From Methanoregulaceae archaeon (GTDB lineage Archaea > Halobacteriota > Methanomicrobia > Methanomicrobiales > Methanospirillaceae), in contig DUGU01000246.1 in NCBI GenBank assembly GCA_013331215.1, positions 1 to 11,659 of the forward strand: DNA of 11,659 nucleotides, written 5' to 3'. Numbering within the stretch: position 1 is the stretch's first letter; every line of letters begins with the position of its first letter. A program made the translations under genes and the position numbers. The notes under the pieces are model-generated. The model saw only the letters and a list, made by a program, of their open reading frames with translations, was not told the origin of the DNA and made no database searches. Of the stretch, positions 1 through 5,628 are shown piece after piece.

Positions 1-141
1 GAGCAGCCAGGGCAGGGCCGGCGGCGGCGGGTCGCCGACGGCGACCTCGACGAGGTCGCAGCCGGAACGGAGGGCGAACGTCTCACGCTCGGCGGGCTCG
101 CCGCGGAGAGTGTCGGGGAGGACGTAGCTGACGTCGGCCAT
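1..141 (-). CDS. Start of an unidentified protein, cut by the window edge
   Basis: Only the first 47 residues lie in the window; the frame begins with ATG (complement of 139-141) and stays open to base 1. It begins MADVSYVLPD and includes SGCDLVEVAVGD. The SGCDLVEV stretch resembles the first or second beta-strand of TIM-barrel sugar-isomerase-like proteins, but 47 residues are too few to assign a family, so no function is claimed. The start lies 4 bases beyond the stop of the USP-USP-GNAT gene on the same strand, so it is very probably the third gene of the operon that begins with the histidine kinase. Codon use (G/C in third position) matches the neighbours. Confidence 0.6.
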   Translation of the reverse strand, partial: MADVSYVLPDTLRGEPAERETFALRSGCDLVEVAVGDPPPPALPWLL

Positions 142-145
142 CGTC

Positions 146-1375
146 TCAGGCGTTGTGCCCGCAACCTGATGAGACCGCGGGTCGGCGACGGCGCTCCTGG
201 TCGTCCCGACCGTACCAGCCTGCAGGCCGAAGCATGGGCGTGACCTGGGCCGCCTGCATGTCGCCCACGGCCCAGTCGTACCGGGCGCGGGTCGTCGGCG
301 GGAGGCGGGTTTGGGGGATCGGCACAAAGCCGAAGGCGCCGTAGAACGGCTCGAGGCCGGCGACCGCGTACATGTAGAGGTCCTCGTTGTGGCAGGCCTC
401 CACGAGCCCGGCCACGACGCGGCGGGCGTAGCCCCTTCCGCGGAAGGGAACGGGCGTGAAGACCGCGTCGACCTCGTAGCCGTCCGGGTGGCGACGGCAC
501 TGGGCGAGTGCGACGAGGGTCCGGTCCGCGAAGAGGGCGAAGATCCGGTCGATGGCGGGGTCGCCCCAGGTTCCGTGGTAGTCGCGCCAGACCACGTCGG
601 CGAGCGGAAATTCGACCGAATCGAGCTCGCGGACCGTCAGCGCGAGGGCTGCGCGCGGGTACGCGATCAGGACCGGGCAGGGAGCCGCGAAGGCCACGCC
701 CTCCGCGACCGGCCCGAGCGAGATCCCCGCGACCGCGTCCGCGCCGCCGACCCGGCAGAGCGCCACGGCCGTCGCCTCCAGCTCGAGCGCAGCTCCGATC
801 ACCCCGGCCACGACCGGGGCCGGGCGGTTCAACGCCTGCCAGCCGAGACCGGAAGCGAGCGCCGCGAGCCCGGCGGGAGCCTCGGGGCCGACATGGAGCA
901 GCACCCCCTCGCCGATAGCGCCCGTGGCCGCGAGCTGCTCTGCGGCCTCGATCGAGGTGGGCGAGAGGTCGGTCGGGACGAGCACCCGGGCGAAGAGCGG
1001 GCCCGCCCGCCGCCCCCGGACGATGAGCACATCCGTCTGCGCGCGCCGCAGGATGGCCTCCGAGACCGAGCCGAGGAGCCTGTCCAGGGCGCGCCCGCGG
1101 CCCCGCGCCCCGATGGCAACGAGGTCGACCCCCTCCTCATGAACCGTATCGAGGAGGGCGTTGGCGATCGTCCGTGTGGCCCGGTCGACGGTCCGGACCT
1201 CGACCGCGGCGCCGAGGGCGCGGAGCCTCTCGGCCTCGGCCTCGAGCGCCGGGACCAACTCCCCGACGTGGACGAGCAGCAGGGCAGGGGATCCCGGAAG
1301 GTCGAGGCAGGTGTCGGCCGCGCGTTCGCTCTCGGCGGAGAGGTCGGTCGGGACGAGCACGCGCGACCAGGTCAC
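146..1375 (-). CDS. Tandem universal stress protein (USP-USP) fused to a GNAT acetyltransferase
   Basis: A 409-residue three-domain protein. USP domain 1 (about residues 4-120) opens with VLVPTDLS and carries the complete nucleotide-binding pattern G-2x-G-9x-G-S (G89, G92, G102, S103), so it should bind ATP. USP domain 2 (about 128-240) repeats VLVPTDLS, but its binding loop is degenerate (GP at 221-222 in place of GS), suggesting a structural or weakly binding half. A GNAT domain follows (about 246-383) with the acetyl-CoA loop FRGRGYARR at 311-319 and a late FYGAFGFVPI segment. The C-terminal 25 residues are polar and arginine-rich. The GTG start at 1375 is chosen because it overlaps the stop of the upstream kinase as GTGA and lies just before the first USP strand; a longer frame exists upstream but runs over the kinase and is not USP-like. 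Known: USP domains sense nucleotide or stress states. Inferred: nucleotide or stress status gates acetylation of an unknown target. Confidence 0.9.
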   Translation of the reverse strand: MTWSRVLVPTDLSAESERAADTCLDLPGSPALLLVHVGELVPALEAEAERLRALGAAVEVRTVDRATRTIANALLDTVHEEGVDLVAIGARGRGRALDRLLGSVSEAILRRAQTDVLIVRGRRAGPLFARVLVPTDLSPTSIEAAEQLAATGAIGEGVLLHVGPEAPAGLAALASGLGWQALNRPAPVVAGVIGAALELEATAVALCRVGGADAVAGISLGPVAEGVAFAAPCPVLIAYPRAALALTVRELDSVEFPLADVVWRDYHGTWGDPAIDRIFALFADRTLVALAQCRRHPDGYEVDAVFTPVPFRGRGYARRVVAGLVEACHNEDLYMYAVAGLEPFYGAFGFVPIPQTRLPPTTRARYDWAVGDMQAAQVTPMLRPAGWYGRDDQERRRRPAVSSGCGHNA

Positions 1376-2676
1376 GGGACGCGGCACCCCCCGGGCGGCA
1401 CGGAGAGCACGAACCGGGCGCCGGTACACGTGCCGTCCTCGTCGATTCCGATGCCCGTGATACTCAGGATCTCCCGGGCGAGAAAGAGCCCGCTGCCGTA
1501 TCGGCCGGCCGCCGGCGAGAAGAGGGCGTCCCGTTCCCCGGGCGGGACTCCGAGGCCGTCGTCCTCGACGAGGATCCGGCAGCCATCGGGGCCGTGGCGG
1601 TAGGTGATCACGACCGCGGTCGCCCCGGTCCCGGGCCGGGTCGCGTTGTGCAGGAGCTGGTAGAGCGCGACCGGGAGCGCGGGGTCCGCGTAGATCTCGA
1701 GCCGCCCGGCCCACGCCCGGACTGCGACCGGTCCCGGATCGAGCCGGGCGCAGGCCCCTTCGAGCGCTGCCTGGACCGGCTGCCAGGCCGGCGGCCGGGT
1801 CCCGAGCACCCGGAACTCGCGTGACACTGTGATGCGGCGCCCGACTCCGTCGGCCCGTTCACCGATCCGCCGGAGGAGCGCGATCGTCTCGGGGGTGTCC
1901 ACGGCCGCCCGGCTCCGCTCGATGCAGTCCTCCAGGGCCTCGATGTCCCCGGTCAGGTCGTGGTCGAGGATCCCGGCGAGTGTTGCCATAGTGCGGTTCG
2001 CAGCCTCGAGCGCAGCCCGCGCCATGCGCTCCTCGGTCACGTCCGCGAGGGTCACGAGGGTCAGGCCGCCCCCGAGCGGCGCGCCCGAGGCCAGGCAGTG
2101 GACCGGGCGACGGTCCGCGCGAAGCAGGTCGAGCTCGGCGTGGCCGATCGGCTCGCGGGCGGCCCGGTCCAGGAATGCGGCGGCTGCATCTGGGTCGGTC
2201 GAGACCGCTACAAAGGGCGTTCCTTCGAACTCGCCCACCGCCCGACCGACCAGCGCGGCTCCCTGCGGGTTCGCGTCCCGGACCATCCCGTCCGGGTCCA
2301 CGACCAGGATCCCGGCCACCGAGTGGTCGAAGAGCCCGCGGTAGCGCTCCTCCTCCACCGCGAGCCGGCTGGAGAGGTACGCGATCAGAGCGCCGACCGC
2401 GACCAGGGTGACGGCCCGCGCGAAGATCGAGAGCCACTCGGACGGGGCGAAAGCGAGAGCCATGACGCCGTACGTAGCCGCGATGCCGGCCGCGATCAGG
2501 GGTCCGCGGCGGGGGTACCAGTAGCCGGCCAGCGCAATCGGCACGTAGAGCAGGTGCGGGAGGACGACCGTGACCCCTCCGAGGAGGCCAGCGAAGTTGG
2601 CGAGCAGGGCCACGGAGGCCGTACCCGCCACGAGGGCGGGGCGGATGAGTGCCCGACGCGCCGTCCCGGAGGACAT
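1372..2676 (-). CDS. Membrane-bound PAS-domain sensor histidine kinase
   Basis: A 434-residue sensor kinase. Four hydrophobic segments (roughly residues 14-35, 38-52, 58-75 and 84-102) form a membrane domain of the kind common in Methanomicrobiales kinases, including LYVPIALAGYWYPRRG. A PAS domain follows (about 111-215; ends LVTLADVTEER). A phospho-acceptor-like helix contains ILDHDLTG with candidate H239, then comes a HATPase domain (about 295-428): N-box LYQLLHNA (N344), G1 box EDDGLGVP (371-378) and G2 box GRYGSGLFLA (391-400). The H-box is atypical, so autophosphorylation is likely but not certain. No receiver domain is present and no response regulator lies in the window. An earlier in-frame ATG exists at 2715, but I prefer 2676: a T-rich box lies about 29 bases before it and the 13 extra residues would cover that box. 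The gene is divergent from the GNAT at 2761 and coupled to the USP-USP-GNAT gene by a GTGA overlap, so the fusion protein is its likeliest functional partner. Confidence 0.85.
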   Translation of the reverse strand: MSSGTARRALIRPALVAGTASVALLANFAGLLGGVTVVLPHLLYVPIALAGYWYPRRGPLIAAGIAATYGVMALAFAPSEWLSIFARAVTLVAVGALIAYLSSRLAVEEERYRGLFDHSVAGILVVDPDGMVRDANPQGAALVGRAVGEFEGTPFVAVSTDPDAAAAFLDRAAREPIGHAELDLLRADRRPVHCLASGAPLGGGLTLVTLADVTEERMARAALEAANRTMATLAGILDHDLTGDIEALEDCIERSRAAVDTPETIALLRRIGERADGVGRRITVSREFRVLGTRPPAWQPVQAALEGACARLDPGPVAVRAWAGRLEIYADPALPVALYQLLHNATRPGTGATAVVITYRHGPDGCRILVEDDGLGVPPGERDALFSPAAGRYGSGLFLAREILSITGIGIDEDGTCTGARFVLSVPPGGCRVP

Positions 2677-2700
2677 GGGCGGGTATCGGGCGGCTACGGC

Positions 2701-2709
2701 CAAAAAGAT
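2701..2709 (-). promoter_or_regulatory. Probable TATA-like box of the kinase operon
   Basis: An AT-rich island (reads ATCTTTTTG on the minus strand) lies in otherwise very GC-rich sequence about 29 bases before the ATG at 2676. Archaeal transcription starts about 22-27 bases after the box, which would give a nearly leaderless message. There is no Shine-Dalgarno sequence before the ATG. The geometry favours the 2676 start over 2715. Confidence 0.4.
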
Positions 2710-2729
2710 TGTCACGGCGGACCGGTGGG

Positions 2730-2736
2730 TTTATCC
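2730..2736 (+). promoter_or_regulatory. Probable TATA-like box of the GNAT gene at 2761
   Basis: TTTATCC lies about 28 bases before the ATG at 2761, inside the divergent intergenic region. The bases just before the ATG (GATCCCCAGC) contain no Shine-Dalgarno motif, so a leaderless or very short-leader transcript is inferred. It lies back to back with the kinase box, so the two promoters could share a regulator. Confidence 0.45.
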
Positions 2737-2760
2737 TCCTTCTCGCCGTCGATCCCCAGC

Positions 2761-3192
2761 ATGGAGATCACGATCCGCGAACTCGCGCCCGAGGAGTTTC
2801 CACTTGTGGACCGGCTCTGGGAGCAGTACCGCGGCCAGGAGACGGATCGGGCGATCGACCTGGTCATCGGCGCGTTCGCCGACGGGGCGCTCGTCGGAAC
2901 TGCCCGCGTTCGCCACCACCCCGATGGGCTCGAGGTCGACGGCGTCTTCGTCTCTGAAGCATACCGGGGCGGGGGGCTCGCGCGCCGGCTCGTCCAGGCC
3001 GTTCTCGACGAGTTCGGCTCCAACCCTCTCTGGCTCCATTCAACCATCCCGCTGATCGGGTTCTACGGCTCGTTCGGCTGGGTGCCGATCGATGAGCGGG
3101 CCCTCCCGCCGACGATTCGCGAGCGGCTCGCATTCTGCTTCGGCGAGATGATGGGCTGCGGGGTCTCGCCCATGCACCGCGCCCCGACCTAG
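2761..3192 (+). CDS. GNAT N-acetyltransferase, paralogue of the GNAT domain in the USP fusion
   Basis: A 143-residue single-domain acetyltransferase, a normal GNAT length. The acetyl-CoA-binding motif A spans VDGVFVSEAYRGGGLARRLV (59-78), with the pyrophosphate loop R69-G70-G71-G72-L73-A74; the FYGSFGWVPI segment (101-110) corresponds to the C-terminal motif B region. It is strikingly like residues 246-383 of the fusion encoded at 146-1375: both share REL-x3-EFPL, HPDG-x-EVD-x-VF, RG-x-G-x-ARR, FYG-x-FG-x-VPI, LPPT-x-R and a C-terminal VSPM or VTPM. This points to duplication or domain fission/fusion within the locus. The frame is open far upstream, but the ATG at 2761 fits the domain start and the promoter box; the upstream part is antisense to the kinase. 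The substrate is unknown; family members acetylate small amines, peptides or protein N-termini. The gene is convergent with the lactamase-fold remnant downstream. Confidence 0.9.
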   Translation: MEITIRELAPEEFPLVDRLWEQYRGQETDRAIDLVIGAFADGALVGTARVRHHPDGLEVDGVFVSEAYRGGGLARRLVQAVLDEFGSNPLWLHSTIPLIGFYGSFGWVPIDERALPPTIRERLAFCFGEMMGCGVSPMHRAPT

Positions 3193-3214
3193 ACGTACTC
3201 GAGGACAAGTCCGA

Positions 3215-3259
3215 CCCTCGCCCTCGCTGACCGGAACAGCCCGGGCGAGGGGTCAGCGA
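3215..3259. repeat. Two interleaved perfect inverted repeats between convergent genes
   Basis: Arm A, ccctcgccc (3215-3223), pairs perfectly with gggcgaggg (3243-3251). Arm B, tcgctgacc (3224-3232), pairs perfectly with ggtcagcga (3251-3259). The order A-B-A'-B' means the two 9-bp hairpins interleave and share base 3251; with no linker between A and B a pseudoknot is sterically unlikely, so they are best read as alternative structures. They lie 22 bases after the stop of the GNAT gene and cover the stop codon (3253-3255) of the convergent lactamase-fold remnant, so they may act as terminators for one or both strands. There is no T-tract on either side, which weakens the terminator reading. 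Confidence 0.6.
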
Positions 3260-3441
3260 ATTTCGAAATCCGTGCAGTTGAAGGGGTGAAGGGCGGCCGT
3301 GTTCGCGAGCAATAGCGGCGAGTACCCGTTGTCGAAGAGGATCTTTGCGTCCCCGTTCTCGATGAGCGAGGCGGGTCCCGACTCGACCGCAGGGGGCCGG
3401 TCGGTCTGGATTGCGTTCTCGACGAGGACGGTGACCCTCAC
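3253..3441 (-). pseudogene. N-terminal remnant of a metallo-beta-lactamase-fold hydrolase
   Basis: A 62-residue frame starts with GTG at 3441, overlapping the stop of the aldo/keto reductase as GTGA, so it is translationally coupled. VRVTVLVENA followed by GPASLIENGDAKILFDNGYS matches the first strands of the MBL-fold group that includes archaeal dihydropterin ribofuranosyl-aminobenzene phosphate synthase-like proteins, where ILFDTG is typical. In the intact family this leads within about 20 residues to the zinc motif HxHxDH; here the frame ends at ALHPFNCTDFEIR and stops. No HxHxDH-like coding was found in the 60 bases that follow before the convergent GNAT gene. A whole protein would have 200 or more residues, so this is a truncated, catalytically dead copy. 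It could still be translated, because its start signal is intact. A short independent protein is the alternative, but the family resemblance argues for decay. Confidence 0.6.
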
Positions 3442-4265
3442 AGTATGCCCCGGTAGTAGGCGAGCCGCCGGGCCGCGGGGCGAAAGGCCTCGACGAGCGC
3501 GTCGGCCTCGCTCGGCTCGAGCGGGCCGGCCGCGGCCGCACGGAGCAGGACCGCGACCTCGGCCGTGGTGTCGCATCCGACGATCGCCATGCGGATGGGA
3601 AATCCGAGGGCGTACCGGATCAGGATCTCGGCCGTAATCCCGCCGTCGGGCGCGACATAGTGGCCGCGGCCGAGCACCTTCATCCCGATCGGTGCGACGC
3701 CGGCGGCCACGGCCGTCTCGAGGACGCGGTCGACGAAACCGCCGAGCACGGCCTCGACCGGGTTGACGGGCAGGAGCACGGTGTCGACAGGCCAGCGCTC
3801 GACGGCCTCGGCGAGCACGGTCGGGTCGTGGTGCCCGGTGACCCCGATCTGTTTGACGAGCCCCGCCTCCTTCGCCTCGAGAAAGGCCCGGAGCGCCCCG
3901 TGCGGCTCCTCGATCGCACGGAGCTCGGGGCGTGTCCGGAGGTCGTGGATCTGCCATAGGTCCAGGTAGTCGGTCCGCATCCGCGCCAGCGTCTGCGTCA
4001 GGTCCGCGAACGCGCCCGCGTACGACCGGCTCGCCGACTTGCTCGTCAGGAAGATCCCGTCCCGCCGGGTCTGTCGCTCACCCCAGATCATCCCGTGGTA
4101 GAGTTCGCTGTCTGCGTATGCACGGGCCGAGTCGAAGTAGCGGATCCCGCGGTCGAGCGCCTCGGTGATCACGGCCATCGCGCCGGCCTCGCGGCCGGTC
4201 GTTCTGAGCACGCCCTCGCCACCGAGTCCCACCCGGGGTCGCTCGGGGATGCCGCTGGTCCTCAT
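3438..4265 (-). CDS. Aldo/keto reductase
   Basis: A 275-residue NAD(P)H-dependent oxidoreductase of the aldo/keto reductase superfamily, a cytoplasmic TIM barrel that reduces aldehydes and ketones. The catalytic tetrad is visible: D45 and Y50 in FDSARAYADSE, K76 in LTSKSAS and H107 in LWQIHDL. GLGGEGVLRT near the N-terminus (13-22) is the first barrel strand, and the late segment IVGCDTTAEV (228-237) fits the cofactor-binding end, normally xxGxxxxxxV. The length is at the short end of the family. The ATG at 4265 is used; GGGGAT just before it is at best a partial ribosome site, and a T-rich stretch about 29 bases upstream may be a weak promoter. The gene lies 33 bases after the membrane protein gene on the same strand and overlaps the MBL remnant. 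The physiological substrate cannot be told from sequence. Confidence 0.92.
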   Translation of the reverse strand: MRTSGIPERPRVGLGGEGVLRTTGREAGAMAVITEALDRGIRYFDSARAYADSELYHGMIWGERQTRRDGIFLTSKSASRSYAGAFADLTQTLARMRTDYLDLWQIHDLRTRPELRAIEEPHGALRAFLEAKEAGLVKQIGVTGHHDPTVLAEAVERWPVDTVLLPVNPVEAVLGGFVDRVLETAVAAGVAPIGMKVLGRGHYVAPDGGITAEILIRYALGFPIRMAIVGCDTTAEVAVLLRAAAAGPLEPSEADALVEAFRPAARRLAYYRGIL

Positions 4266-4298
4266 ATCCCCGAGATTCCGACGGCAGACGAGAAAGGG

Positions 4299-4814
4299 TT
4301 ATCGGGCGGCCGTCCCGTTCGGCACGGGGCCGGTGACACTGAGCCGGAACGGAATAGCGAGGGTCCGGCCGTCGGTCCCGGTCGCCCGGACCGTGAACGA
4401 GTACGACCCCGGCGGCGCACCGGCGTAGGCTACCAGCATCCGCGAGGTGAACTGCGGGTCGGGAAGGCCCATCGCAGGGTTGAAGGTGACGTAAATCCCG
4501 GCCGGCACGTCTTCGGCGAGGAGCGTTACCGGCAGGTCGTGTTCGAAGAACGGGAGGCCCTCCCGGAGGGCCGTGATCCGGACCTCCACGTCGAGCCGCT
4601 CCCCGGGCCCGATCGCGCCGCCCGAGGGGGTGATGGCGAGCTCGAACTGTCGTTCGCCGGCCCCGGTTATCACTCCGATCGCGAGTATGGCCAGGACAAC
4701 CACGATAATTCCGAGAAAGAGCAGGACGAAGAGGTAGAACGAGCGCTGCCGACCCCTCTCCGTCGAGCCGTCGGCGTCGGGCGACGGCGGTGCGGCGGGA
4801 GGGGCGGCGACCAT
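4299..4814 (-). CDS. Single-pass membrane protein with an outward beta-sandwich domain
   Basis: A 171-residue protein: a Pro/Ala-rich cytoplasmic N-terminus (1-25, with ERGRQR just before the membrane), one strong transmembrane helix (about 26-49), then an outward domain of about 115 residues. That domain contains LDVEVRITAL, PVTLLAEDVPAGIYVTFNP and GSYSFTVRATGTDGRTL, the alternating strand pattern of Ig-like or NEW3-type domains found in archaeal surface proteins (V-x-L.. P-x-G-I.. F-NP.. P-x-G-x-Y-x-F-x-V). The positive-inside rule supports an external C-terminus. One N-glycosylation site (NGT) lies near the end. The ATG at 4814 is preferred over longer frames because the upstream part runs through the promoter and over the divergent GNAT gene. 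No specific function is known; it may be a cell-envelope or adhesion accessory. Confidence 0.8.
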   Translation of the reverse strand: MVAAPPAAPPSPDADGSTERGRQRSFYLFVLLFLGIIVVVLAILAIGVITGAGERQFELAITPSGGAIGPGERLDVEVRITALREGLPFFEHDLPVTLLAEDVPAGIYVTFNPAMGLPDPQFTSRMLVAYAGAPPGSYSFTVRATGTDGRTLAIPFRLSVTGPVPNGTAAR

Positions 4815-4841
4815 GATATCAAGTACAGTCCGTGCCCGGGG

Positions 4842-4849
4842 TAGAAAAA
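4842..4849 (-). promoter_or_regulatory. Probable TATA-like box of the membrane protein gene
   Basis: TTTTTCTA on the minus strand lies about 32 bases before the ATG at 4814. It is an AT-rich island between GC-rich flanks, with no Shine-Dalgarno motif before the start codon. Confidence 0.45.
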
Positions 4850-4875
4850 CCGCGCGGTTGCCCGGCTTCCCGGCG

Positions 4876-4884
4876 CTTTTTGTG
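4876..4884 (+). promoter_or_regulatory. Probable TATA-like box of the GNAT gene at 4906
   Basis: CTTTTTGTG is centred about 26 bases before the ATG at 4906. The bases between it and the ATG are GC-rich and lack a Shine-Dalgarno motif, again pointing to a leaderless or near-leaderless message. It is divergent from the membrane protein promoter about 30 bases away. Confidence 0.45.
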
Positions 4885-4905
4885 GGCCGACGTCGAGATC
4901 GTACC

Positions 4906-5382
4906 ATGGAGATCACGATCCGGCCGGCCGTCACGGCCGACGCGCCGACGATCGCGGCGAACAATCGAGCGACCGCGTTCGAGACCGAGGGATGGGAGAT
5001 CGAAGCCAACGTGGCTCTTGCCGGCGCCCGGGCGATCCTCGACGAACCGGCCCGCGGCTTCTACCTCGTGGCAGATGCCGACGGCGCCGTCGTCGGCCAG
5101 TGCATGGTGACGTACGAGTGGTCCGACTGGCGGAACGGAGAGTTCTGGTGGGTCCAGTCCGTCTACGTCCGGCCCGACTGTCGCCGGCAGGGGATCTTCT
5201 CACGGCTCTACCAGACGGTCGAGGCGATGGCAGAGGCACGGTCGGACGTGACCGGCCTTCGGCTCTACGTCGAGACTGCGAACACGGCGGCGCAGGCCGC
5301 GTACACCCGCCTCGGCATGCGACGTGCACCATATGTCCTGCTCGAGCGGGACTACGCGAAGGAGAGGACGGGCCGGGCCTGA
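4906..5382 (+). CDS. GNAT N-acetyltransferase
   Basis: A 158-residue GNAT-family acetyltransferase. Motif A is WVQSVYVRPDCRRQGIFSRL (82-101), with the acetyl-CoA pyrophosphate loop R93-R94-Q95-G96-I97-F98; motif B is ETANTAAQAAYTRLGM (123-138), with N126 and Y133 in the usual places. The segment FYLVADADGAVVGQCMVTYE forms the strands before motif A. It is a different subfamily from the two GNATs on the left of the window: it lacks HPDG-x-EVD and FYG-x-FG. Even so, it shares an identical 17-base opening (atggagatcacgatccg) with the gene at 2761, probably because both encode MEITIR with the same preferred codons. The ATG at 4906 matches the domain start; the open frame before it overlaps the promoter. 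The substrate is unknown, a small molecule or peptide amine by family. Confidence 0.9.
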   Translation: MEITIRPAVTADAPTIAANNRATAFETEGWEIEANVALAGARAILDEPARGFYLVADADGAVVGQCMVTYEWSDWRNGEFWWVQSVYVRPDCRRQGIFSRLYQTVEAMAEARSDVTGLRLYVETANTAAQAAYTRLGMRRAPYVLLERDYAKERTGRA

Positions 5383-5529
5383 CGTCCGCAGGACAGTGAC
5401 TGGAAAAACCGGGGCGGCCGCCGATGGGTCCGGCGGGTCCGCCCCGCCCGCGACCGATGCGCGCTGTCGCGGTGCCGACGGAGAGGGTTGATGCCCGGCG
5501 CCGGGTGCAGCCCGGGTCATCCATCAATT

Positions 5530-5570
5530 ATCGGCGATCCGATTTATTGAATCACGAGGTTCAATGAACC
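5530..5570 (+). promoter_or_regulatory. Operator-like cluster of inverted repeats
   Basis: Three symmetric elements lie within 41 bases: atcgg-N4-ccgat (5530-5543); a 20-bp near-palindrome attgaatcacgaggttcaat (5546-5565, 8 of 10 pairs matching); and the 13-base ggttcaatgaacc (5558-5570), perfect except for its centre base. The last two overlap and share the half-site gttcaat. They sit just upstream of the probable TATA box of the radical SAM gene, where an archaeal activator, or a repressor reaching over the box, would bind. The regulator is unknown. Confidence 0.5.
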
Positions 5571-5594
5571 CAATTACTCTCCGCGTGGCGAACC

Positions 5595-5602
5595 CTTATT
5601 CC
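5595..5602 (+). promoter_or_regulatory. Probable TATA-like box of the radical SAM gene
   Basis: CTTATTCC is centred about 31 bases before the ATG at 5629, between the operator-like palindromes and the start codon. The predicted leader is only a few bases long and contains no Shine-Dalgarno motif. Confidence 0.45.
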
Positions 5603-5628
5603 ATCCCGGCCCGGATCTCTGTCTGCGC

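Larger units (their letters stand above)
5383..5628. other. Structured intergenic region before the radical SAM gene
   Basis: No convincing gene lies in these 246 bases. The left half is GC-rich and palindromic: a 10-bp palindrome ggcggccgcc (5413-5422), a 6-bp stem ggcggg/cccgcc (5432-5437 with 5443-5448), a 7-bp stem ccgcgac/gtcgcgg (5448-5454 with 5466-5472) and a 12-bp palindrome cccggcgccggg (5494-5505). Some would arise by chance at this GC content. The right half (5521-5600) turns abruptly AT-rich and holds operator-like palindromes and the radical SAM promoter. I looked specifically for a Cys-rich precursor peptide on both strands and found none. Confidence 0.5.

Noticed and set aside
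311..1603. A 430-residue plus-strand open frame across the USP fusion
   Set aside because: Arg/Gly/Glu-rich antisense shadow; the minus-strand frame has recognisable USP and GNAT domains.
1376..1714. A 113-residue N-terminal extension of the USP fusion
   Set aside because: It lies inside the kinase gene in another frame and reads as Arg/Pro-rich noise; the GTG at 1375 fits both the USP start and the operon overlap.
2677..2715. The ATG at 2715 as the kinase start
   Set aside because: Possible, but the extra 13 codons would cover the AT-rich promoter box, and no box lies at the right distance before 2715.
4906..4922. A 17-base identity between the openings of the two GNAT genes (2761 and 4906) as a mobile or regulatory repeat
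   Set aside because: It encodes the same six residues MEITIR with preferred codons and the similarity stops at once on both sides; the two proteins belong to different GNAT subfamilies.
5424..5567. A 47-codon plus-strand frame beginning ATG GGT CCG that might be the radical SAM substrate peptide
   Set aside because: It has no cysteines, no leader-like pattern and no promoter, is Arg/Pro-rich and runs through the operator palindromes.
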